Source of the DNA: Planctomycetota bacterium
GTDB lineage: Bacteria; Planctomycetota; UBA1135; UBA2386
Direction: 5' to 3'
Length of the DNA stretch: 64,000 nucleotides
Assembly: GCA_020638655.1 (NCBI GenBank)
Contig: JACKIC010000001.1
Span: 496,001 to 560,000, forward strand
Of this stretch, positions 57,668 to 64,000 are shown piece by piece (the first letter of the stretch is position 1; each line of letters starts with the position of its first letter). Position numbers and translations under genes: made by a program. The notes under the pieces were generated by a model. That model saw only the letters and a program-made list of their open reading frames with translations, had not been told where the DNA came from and did no database searches.

Positions 57668-58198
57668 TCACTGCCACTTCATCGAGTCGATGAATTCGAT
57701 CGGTCCCCCGCAGGCGCCCGAGTGGCAGGCGATGCAGGCGGTGATGATGTTGTTGTAGTTGGCCGGGGTGGCGTCGGCCTCGAAGGCACGCACCGCGCCG
57801 AGGTAGCCGACCGCCATGGTGTCGAAGCGCTCGTTGCGCTGATCGGCCTTGCTCGGCCAGGCCGCGCGCATGCGGCGGTGGCGGTCGTAGAGCTTGGGCA
57901 GGGGCTCACCGGCGTCGACCTTGACGCGCGCGTCGCGCAGGTCGTCGACGAAGAGGCGCATCAGATAGGCGAGCTCGCTGTCGCCGTTCGGGTTGCGGCT
58001 GGACTTGATCAGGTGGCCGGGGCTGCCCGGCACGCCCGGCACCAGCGGCGTCGCCAGGGTCACCTCGACGTCGGCCGGCAACGGCGCGAAGTCGGGCAGG
58101 GTCTGCTGCGTGTCGGCCGGGGCCTTGGCAGCGGCGGTCTGCTCGCCGCAGGCGACGAGCAGCAGGGAGATGACGAACGGCAGGGCAAGGGTGCGCAT
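57668..58198 (-). CDS. Cytochrome c'-like lipoprotein
   Basis: 176 residues. Lipobox LLVAC at about 16 anchors it. A single haem site CIACH (in ITACIACHSGACGG) lies near the C-terminus, as in cytochrome c' and related four-helix haem proteins, preceded by predicted helices (AYLMRLFVDDLRDARVKVD). It may carry electrons at the membrane. ATG 58198 begins the signal peptide. Divergent from the AtuA-like pair. Confidence 0.75.
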   Translation of the reverse strand: MRTLALPFVISLLLVACGEQTAAAKAPADTQQTLPDFAPLPADVEVTLATPLVPGVPGSPGHLIKSSRNPNGDSELAYLMRLFVDDLRDARVKVDAGEPLPKLYDRHRRMRAAWPSKADQRNERFDTMAVGYLGAVRAFEADATPANYNNIITACIACHSGACGGPIEFIDSMKWQ

Positions 58199-58292
58199 GG
58201 GCCGGGGAATGGTCGAGCACGATCGGCCCGGGATCAAGCGGGGTCGGGGCAATGCGGTCGACAGGTCGTTCGCATGACCGCAGCGGATGCCC

Positions 58293-58298
58293 TATCCT
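58293..58298 (+). promoter_or_regulatory. Putative -10 box (TATCCT) of the AtuA-like pair
   Basis: TATCCT 30 bases before ATG 58329; short-leader class. Confidence 0.45.
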
Positions 58299-58328
58299 GC
58301 TCGCCCCTCACCCACCCCCGACAGCAGC

Positions 58329-59690
58329 ATGCGCGACAAGGTTCTCATCGGTTACGGCCAAGGCTTCTGGGGCGACTCGATCCTCGGCCCCGTGCGCCTG
58401 GTGCGCGAAGGCCCGCTCGACTACCTCGCCCTGGACTACCTCGCCGAGGTCACCATGAGCATCATGCAGAAGCTCAAGGGGCGGAACCCGCAGGCGGGGT
58501 ATGCGACCGACTTCGTCAAGATGCTCGAACGCACCCTGCCGACGATCGCGGACAAGGGCATCAAGGTGATCGCCAACGCCGGCGGTGTGAACCCGCAGGC
58601 CTGCCTCGAGGCGGTGCTCGCGCTGGCGCGCAAGCAGGGCATCAAGGGGCTCAAGGTCGGCATCATCGAGGGCGACGACATCCTGGCGCGCATCCCCGAG
58701 CTGCAGGCCGCGGGCCACGCGTTCACCAACATGGACGACGGCCGTCCGCTCACCGACGTGCAGGACCGCCTGCTGTCGGCCAACGCCTACGTCGGCGCGT
58801 TCTCGGTCGCCGAGTGCCTCGACGCCGGCGCCCAGATCGTGATCGGCGGGCGCATCACCGACCCGGCGCTCGTCGGCGGACCGATGATCCACGAGTTCGG
58901 CTGGGGCCCGGCGGACTACGACAAGCTCGCCGCGTCGACGATGGCCGGCCACATCGCCGAGTGCGGCGCGCAGTGCACCGGCGGCAACTACACCGACTGG
59001 AAGAGCGTGCCCGACTTCGTACACATCGGCTACCCGATCATCGAAGCCACGCCCGGCGGCGCCTTCGTGGTCACCAAGCACGACGGCACCGGCGGCCTCG
59101 TCAACCGCAACACGGTGATCTCGCAGCTGCTCTACGAGATGGGCGACCCCAAGCGGTATCTCGGCCCCGACTGCACCGCCGACTTCACCAGCGCCAAGAT
59201 CGAGGAGGTCGGCAAGGACCGCGTGCAGCTGACCGGCATCAAGGGCGGCCCGCCGACCGACACCTACAAGGTCTCGCTGAGCTACAGCAACGGCTACAAG
59301 GCGACGGGCCAGCTGACGGTCAGCGGCCCCGAAGCGCTCGCCAAGGCGCGGCTCTGCGCCGACATCGTCTTCGGGCGCCTGGCGCTCGACGGCGTGACGT
59401 TCACCGAGAGCGAGAAGCTCGTCGAGTTCGTCGGCGCGGGCGTCTGTCACCCGGGCATCCTCGAGGCCAAGGACCCGCCCGAAGTGGTGCTGCGCATCGG
59501 CGTGAAGTGCGGCGACAAGAACAAGGTCGACCGCTTCGGCATGGAGATGGTGCCGCTCGTCACCAGCGGCCCGCCCGGCGTCACTGGCTTCGCGGGCGGC
59601 CGCCCCAAGGCGACCGACATCGTCGGCTACTGGCCTGCCCTGCTCGACAAGAAGGCCGTGCAGACGCGCGTGCGCGTGGAGGAATCCTGA
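58329..59690 (+). CDS. AtuA-like acyclic terpene utilisation protein, DUF1446
   Basis: 453 residues. Shows the DUF1446 pattern: GYGQGFWGDSILGPVRLV, DYLALDYLAEVTMSIMQK, VIANAGGVNPQAC and IVIGGRITDPALVGGPMIHEFGW. Pseudomonas AtuA is needed for growth on citronellol-type terpenes, but most DUF1446 proteins have no proven reaction. In many genomes one protein carries this domain plus a C-terminal part; here the C-terminal part is the next gene. The stop and next start overlap as TGATG. Confidence 0.85.
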   Translation: MRDKVLIGYGQGFWGDSILGPVRLVREGPLDYLALDYLAEVTMSIMQKLKGRNPQAGYATDFVKMLERTLPTIADKGIKVIANAGGVNPQACLEAVLALARKQGIKGLKVGIIEGDDILARIPELQAAGHAFTNMDDGRPLTDVQDRLLSANAYVGAFSVAECLDAGAQIVIGGRITDPALVGGPMIHEFGWGPADYDKLAASTMAGHIAECGAQCTGGNYTDWKSVPDFVHIGYPIIEATPGGAFVVTKHDGTGGLVNRNTVISQLLYEMGDPKRYLGPDCTADFTSAKIEEVGKDRVQLTGIKGGPPTDTYKVSLSYSNGYKATGQLTVSGPEALAKARLCADIVFGRLALDGVTFTESEKLVEFVGAGVCHPGILEAKDPPEVVLRIGVKCGDKNKVDRFGMEMVPLVTSGPPGVTGFAGGRPKATDIVGYWPALLDKKAVQTRVRVEES

Positions 59691-60004
59691 TGGTCAAGTG
59701 CAAGCTCAAGGAGTTCGCGTTCGCGCGCAGCGGCGACAAGGGCGACGGCAGCAACGTCGGCATCTTCGTCAAGACCGAGCGCGACTACGAAGTGCTGAAG
59801 CGCGAGGTCACGGTCGAGCGCGTGCAGAAGCACTTCGCCGCGATCTGCAAGGGTGAGATCACCCGCTACGAGGCGCCCAACCTGCTGGCGCTCAACTTCC
59901 TGCTGCGCGATTCGCTGGGCGGCGGCGGCAGCGAGAGCCTCAAGACCGACGCGCAGGGCAAGACGCACGGGCTGGCGCTGCTCGAGATGGAAGTCGAGCG
60001 CTGA
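59690..60004 (+). CDS. AtuA C-terminal domain as a separate protein
   Basis: 104 residues beginning MVKCKLKEFAFARSGDKGDG, then SNVGIFVKTERDYE, the pattern that closes longer AtuA-like proteins (ARSGDKGD..NIGI). A GGAGG at 59678-59682 serves as its ribosome site within the upstream gene. It most likely pairs with the 453-residue protein. Nothing suggests a frameshift: the two frames overlap in the usual TGATG manner. Confidence 0.85.
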   Translation: MVKCKLKEFAFARSGDKGDGSNVGIFVKTERDYEVLKREVTVERVQKHFAAICKGEITRYEAPNLLALNFLLRDSLGGGGSESLKTDAQGKTHGLALLEMEVER

Positions 60005-60065
60005 CGGCGCGTCCGGCCCGGCGGGAGGTGGACCGGACGCCGCGACCGCGGTCTCATGGCGCCCC

Positions 60066-62663
60066 ATGCCCTCGCCCACGCGCCATGCCGCCGGCCTTCT
60101 CGCCGCGCTGCTGCCGACCGCGCTCGCGGCGGCGCAGAACGGGCTGCCGGCGGCGATCGACGGCGCCGAGTTCGCCGCGCGGCGCCAACACTGGGCGTGG
60201 TTGCCGCTGGCCGAGGTCGCGCCGCCGACGGCCGACGGCGACCCGATCGACGCGTTCGTGAACGCGCGCCTGCAGGCGCAGGGCGTCGCCGCGGCGCCGC
60301 CGGCCGCGCCGCACACGCTGTTGCGCAGGCTGTGGTTCGACCTCGTCGGCCTGCCGCCCGACGAGGTCGCGCTGACTCGCTTCCTGTCCGAGCCGAGCGA
60401 CGCCGCCTACGAACGTGAGGTCGACCTGCTGCTCGCGTCGCCGGCGTTCGCCGAGCGCCAGGCGCGGCACTGGCTCGACCTCGTCCGGTACGCCGAGACG
60501 CTCGGGCACGAGGCCGACTACGCGATCCCGGGCGCGTGGCGCTACCGCGACTACGTGATCCGCGCGATCGACGCCGACGTGCCGTTCGACCGATTCGTGC
60601 GCGAACACGTCGCGGGCGACCTGCTGCCGCAGCCGCGCTGCGCCGCCAACGGCGACGACGAGAGCGTGCAGGCGACGGCGTTCTGGTGGTTCGCCGAGCA
60701 GACGCACTCGCCCGTCGACGCGCGCCAGCAGACCAGCGACCGCATCGACAACCAGATCGACGTGTTCGGCAAGGCGGTGCTCGGCATGACCGTCGCGTGC
60801 GCACGCTGCCACGACCACAAGTTCGACGCGATCCGAGCCGACGACTACTACGCGCTCGCCGGCTTCCTGCGCAGCTCGCGCTACGTGCAGAAGTCGCTGT
60901 TCGCCTACGACCCGTCCGGGCCGGAGTTCGCGGCGGCGATCGCGGCCCAGCGCGCGTTGACGGCCGCTTGGGGCGCGGCGGGCTGCGAGATCGAAGCGCC
61001 GGCCGCCGCGGTGGACCTGCGCGACGGCGACGTCGTGATCGCGACGGCCGAGGGCGACGGCGGCGACTGGATCCGCGACAACGACGCGTTCGGCGCGGCG
61101 CCGTGGCAGGAGCCCTGGTGCAGCCTCGAGGCCGACGCGCCGCCGACGCTGCGCCGCCTGCCGGGCGCGTGGTGGCACAGCGGCGTCGCCGGCACCGCGC
61201 GGCAAGGGGTGCTCGCGACGCAGACGTTCACGGTCGCGCAGCCGTTCGTGCACGTGCGCGTCGCCGGCCGCGGCTGCCGCGTGCAGGTCGTCGTCGACGG
61301 GCTCAACCTGCTGCGCAACCCGATCTACGGCGGCCTGCACCGGCCCGTCGATCGCGAGGAGCCGCACTGGCTGACGTTCGACCTGCGCGCGTGGCGCGGC
61401 AGCCCCGCCTACGTGCAGTGCCTCGACCAGCGCGCCCCCGATCTCGCCGACGAGCAGCGCGGCACCGACGAGTATCCGGCCGATGCGTGGCTCGCGGTGC
61501 AGGCGGTGATCGCGAGCGAACACGGCGAACCGCCCGCGACGAAGGGCACGCTCCAGGTGCAGGCCGCGCCGGCCGACGGCGTGCCCGCCGACGTCGTCGC
61601 GGCGGCCGAAGCGCTGCGGCGCGCGCGCGCTGCGCTGCGGGTCGCGCCGACCCTGCCCGCCATGGGCGAGGGCACCGGCGTCGACGCACACGTGTTCTTA
61701 CGCGGCAAGCACGACCTGCTCGGCCCCGTCGCACCGCGCCGCTTCCTGCGCGCGCTCACCGGCGACGACGCGGGGATCGACGCCGACTGCGGCAGCGGCC
61801 GGCTCGCGCTCGCTGCGGCCGTGTTCGCGACCGACGACCCGCTGCCGGCGCGCGTGTTCGTCAACCGCGTCTGGCATCACCTGTTCGGCGACGGGCTCGC
61901 GCGCACCGTCGACAACCTCGGCGCGCTCGGCGAGCCGCCCACCGACCCGGCGCTGCTCGACTGGCTGGCGCGCGACTTCATCGACCACGGCTGGTCGCGC
62001 AAACACCTGTTCCGCCGCGTCGTGCTGTCGCAGACCTATCGTCGCGCGACCGTGGCCGACGAAGTTGCCGAGGCCCGCGATCCGCGCAACCAGCTGCACC
62101 ACCGCCAGAACGTGCGGCGCCTCGAGGCCGAGGCCGTGCGCGACGCGCTGCTCGCGGTCAGCGGCCTGCTGAAGGACGAGCGCTTCGGGCCGCCGGTGCC
62201 CCTGCCGCACGGGCAGCTCGTGAACGCGCGCGGCTGGCCCAGGGATTCGGGTCCGATCGACGGCGCCGGCCGCCGCAGCATCTACCTCGCCGTGCGCCGC
62301 AACTTCCTGTCGCCGATGCTGCAGGCGTTCGACCTGCCGACGCCGTTCGCGACCGTCGGTGCGCGCAGCGTGTCCAACGTGCCTGCGCAGTCGCTGACCC
62401 TGCTCAACGACGAGTTCGTGCACCTCGCCTGCGCGGCGTGGGCCGAACGCCTCGGCGACGCGCGCGCCGACTTCGATCAGGGCCTCGACCGCTCCTACCG
62501 CGCCGCGTTCGCGCGCGTTCCGGACGCCGACGAACGCGCGCGCTGCGCCGCGTTCCTGGAGGCCGCCGCCGCCGAACACGGCACGTCCCGCGACGCGGCG
62601 GCGCCGTGGGCCGACCTGCTGCACTGCCTGGTGGTGACCAAGGAGTTCACCTTCCGCCGATGA
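60066..62663 (+). CDS. DUF1549/DUF1553 protein (planctomycete type)
   Basis: 865 residues with a signal peptide (AAGLLAALLPTALAAAQ). DUF1549 spans about 60-290, with RHWLDLVRYAETLGHE, then CARCHDHKFDAI carrying one CxxCH. DUF1553 fills the C-terminal part (VFVNRVWHHLFGDGLARTVDNLGALGEPPTD, and FVTKEFTFRR-like end VTKEFTFRR). It lacks the extra N-terminal cytochrome domain that many relatives have. The middle (about 400-500) looks like a sugar-binding beta domain. Usually paired with DUF1501, as here by ATGA overlap; the joint role is unknown. Confidence 0.9.
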   Translation: MPSPTRHAAGLLAALLPTALAAAQNGLPAAIDGAEFAARRQHWAWLPLAEVAPPTADGDPIDAFVNARLQAQGVAAAPPAAPHTLLRRLWFDLVGLPPDEVALTRFLSEPSDAAYEREVDLLLASPAFAERQARHWLDLVRYAETLGHEADYAIPGAWRYRDYVIRAIDADVPFDRFVREHVAGDLLPQPRCAANGDDESVQATAFWWFAEQTHSPVDARQQTSDRIDNQIDVFGKAVLGMTVACARCHDHKFDAIRADDYYALAGFLRSSRYVQKSLFAYDPSGPEFAAAIAAQRALTAAWGAAGCEIEAPAAAVDLRDGDVVIATAEGDGGDWIRDNDAFGAAPWQEPWCSLEADAPPTLRRLPGAWWHSGVAGTARQGVLATQTFTVAQPFVHVRVAGRGCRVQVVVDGLNLLRNPIYGGLHRPVDREEPHWLTFDLRAWRGSPAYVQCLDQRAPDLADEQRGTDEYPADAWLAVQAVIASEHGEPPATKGTLQVQAAPADGVPADVVAAAEALRRARAALRVAPTLPAMGEGTGVDAHVFLRGKHDLLGPVAPRRFLRALTGDDAGIDADCGSGRLALAAAVFATDDPLPARVFVNRVWHHLFGDGLARTVDNLGALGEPPTDPALLDWLARDFIDHGWSRKHLFRRVVLSQTYRRATVADEVAEARDPRNQLHHRQNVRRLEAEAVRDALLAVSGLLKDERFGPPVPLPHGQLVNARGWPRDSGPIDGAGRRSIYLAVRRNFLSPMLQAFDLPTPFATVGARSVSNVPAQSLTLLNDEFVHLACAAWAERLGDARADFDQGLDRSYRAAFARVPDADERARCAAFLEAAAAEHGTSRDAAAPWADLLHCLVVTKEFTFRR

Positions 62664-64000
62664 GCACGCCGCGCCAGCCCACGCGCCGCGACTTCCTGCG
62701 CCGCGCCGCCAACGGTTTCGCGATGCTGCCGTTCGCGCAGCTGCTGCACGACGACGGCGGGCCGCGCGTGCCCCACCACGCGCCGCGCGCCAAGGCGGTG
62801 ATCTTCCTCTACATGGACGGCGGGCCGAGCCCGCAGGACCTGTTCGACTACAAGCCGCGACTGGTCGCCGACGACGGCAAGCCGTTCGCGATGAAGAAGG
62901 AGCCGACGCAGTTCCAGAAGGACGGCAACACGCTCGGGCCACGGTGGCCGTTCCGGCAGCGCGGCGAGAGCGGCCAGTGGATCAGCGACCTGCTGCCCAA
63001 CCTCGCCACCGTCGCCGACCGCCTGTGCGTGATCCGGTCGATGGTCGCCGAGTTCAGCGAACACACCAACGCCAACTACTTCCTGCACACCGGCCACGGC
63101 CTGCAGGGCCGCCCGTCGATGGGCGCGTGGATCGACTACGGCCTGGGCAGCGCCAGCCAGGAGCTGCCGGGCTTCGTCGTGCTCAACGGCGGCCTGATCC
63201 CGCCGGGCGGCGTCGACAACTTCCACTCGGGCTTCCTGCCGGCGCAGACGCAGGGCTCGGTGTTTCGCATGCGCGGCGACGTCGTCGCCAACATCGCGCC
63301 GCGCGAGAAGAACAGCACCTGGCAGCAACGCAAGCTCGAACTGGTGCGCGCGCTCGACGCGCACGGCCTGCAGCGCGACGCCGGCGGCGACGCGATCGAG
63401 GCCGCGATCGCCAACCAGGAGCTCGCGTTCCGCATGCAAGCCGCGGTGCCCGAACTGACCTCGCTCGACGGCGAGAGCCCGCGGCTGCAGGCGCTCTACG
63501 GCCTGCACGACGAGTTCGAACACACGCGCACCTTCGGCCGCCAGTGCCTTCTCGCGCGGCGCCTCGTCGAGCGCGGCGTGCGCTTCGTCGAACTGACCTG
63601 CCCCAACACCGGCTTCGACCGCTGGGACCAGCACGACAACCTCGTCAAGGGCCTCGAGAACAACTGCCGCGCCGTCGACCGCCCGATCGCCGCGCTGCTG
63701 CTCGACCTGCAGGCCCGCGGCATGCTCGACGAGACCATCGTGCTCTGGGGCGGCGAGTTCGGCCGCACCCCGTTCGCGCAGGCGACCAACGGCCGCGACC
63801 ACAACCCGTACGGCTTCACGATGTGGGCCGCGGGCGGCGGCTTCCGCCCCGGCACGAGCTTCGGCGCGACCGACGAGTTCGGCTACAAGGCCGCCGTCGA
63901 CCCCGTGACGATCCACGACCTGCACGCCACCGTGCTGCACCTGCTCGGCATCGACCACGAACGGCTCACGTACCGGTTCGGTGGGCGCGATCTGCGCCTG
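62660..64000 (+). CDS. DUF1501 protein, right end cut by window
   Basis: 447 codons visible; the gene continues past 64000. Twin-arginine signal RRDFLRRAANGF near the N-terminus. The fold is alkaline-phosphatase/sulfatase-like: AVIFLYMDGGPSPQDLFDYKP, then WDQHDNLVKGLENNCRAVD, GEFGRTPFAQ and GRDHNPYGFTMWAAGGG, all family hallmarks. Coupled to the DUF1549/DUF1553 gene by ATGA. The TAT signal suggests folding with a metal before export. Confidence 0.92.
   Translation, partial: MSTPRQPTRRDFLRRAANGFAMLPFAQLLHDDGGPRVPHHAPRAKAVIFLYMDGGPSPQDLFDYKPRLVADDGKPFAMKKEPTQFQKDGNTLGPRWPFRQRGESGQWISDLLPNLATVADRLCVIRSMVAEFSEHTNANYFLHTGHGLQGRPSMGAWIDYGLGSASQELPGFVVLNGGLIPPGGVDNFHSGFLPAQTQGSVFRMRGDVVANIAPREKNSTWQQRKLELVRALDAHGLQRDAGGDAIEAAIANQELAFRMQAAVPELTSLDGESPRLQALYGLHDEFEHTRTFGRQCLLARRLVERGVRFVELTCPNTGFDRWDQHDNLVKGLENNCRAVDRPIAALLLDLQARGMLDETIVLWGGEFGRTPFAQATNGRDHNPYGFTMWAAGGGFRPGTSFGATDEFGYKAAVDPVTIHDLHATVLHLLGIDHERLTYRFGGRDLRL

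Noticed and set aside
63968..63985. A fifth copy of the post-stop repeat (GTACCGGTTCGGT)
   Set aside because: It is within the coding part of the DUF1501 gene, matches only about 11 bases and lacks the ACCACACA end.

Overview
The window is high-GC, almost gap-free chromosomal DNA with about 51 genes, one insertion sequence, one short derivative of it, and several small repeats. No stretch longer than about 220 bases lacks a gene. The organism is most likely a member of the Planctomycetota. The evidence is a DUF1549/DUF1553 gene overlapping a DUF1501 gene at the right edge, squalene synthesis by the three-gene hpnCDE route, an ECF sigma factor fused to a membrane segment and surface domains, several secreted proteins sharing one C-terminal module, and many lipoproteins. 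I cannot place it below phylum.

Region by region. 1-2220 (minus): hpnC-hpnD-hpnE, coupled by GTGA start/stop overlaps. 2354-4633: a DUF669-like protein with an SSB-type C-terminal tip, convergent with recN. 4782-9575: two tandem secreted trypsin-like proteases. 9581-10797: an insertion sequence. 10796-14800 (minus): ctaA-ctaB-ABC ATPase-ABC permease-DUF420, a cytochrome oxidase biogenesis set. 14867-20828: small secreted or unknown proteins, a lamin-tail-like protein, rsmD, an FHA/VWA membrane protein and moaA. 20847-25985: a HEAT-like protein, an operon of an MpaA-like lipoprotein peptidase with two peptide-transporter permeases, and a small membrane protein. 25996-30945: a proline racemase-family enzyme, a PagL-like outer-membrane protein, DUF1579, DUF445 and a secreted protein with a PDZ-like end. 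30988-35252 (minus): a MacAB-type export operon with two permease genes. 35350-41631: a zinc-ribbon membrane protein, a sialidase/SGNH lipoprotein, an ABC-F ATPase, a small membrane protein and an AAA/DUF4143 ATPase. 41707-41821: a MITE related to the insertion sequence. 41851-47336: a cytochrome/copper-monooxygenase/TPR lipoprotein, a thiol-dioxygenase-like cupin and ppdK. 47429-50691: a glycosidase-like secreted protein and a GT-C-like membrane protein. 50824-57591: argS, a thioredoxin-fold protein, the sigma fusion and a YhhQ-type transporter, each followed by the same 27-base repeat. 57668-64000: a cytochrome lipoprotein, a split AtuA pair and the DUF1549/DUF1501 pair.

Three non-coding patterns stand out. 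(1) A 27-base motif starts 2-8 bases after the stop codon of four neighbouring genes. (2) TATCCT/TATGGT-type -10 boxes recur either 7-11 bases or 29-36 bases before chosen start codons, which suggests leaderless or short-leader transcripts. (3) An insertion sequence and a 115-base MITE share terminal inverted repeats, and the MITE has a near-perfect 9-base target duplication. All calls come from reading the sequence and knowledge of protein families; no database search was run.
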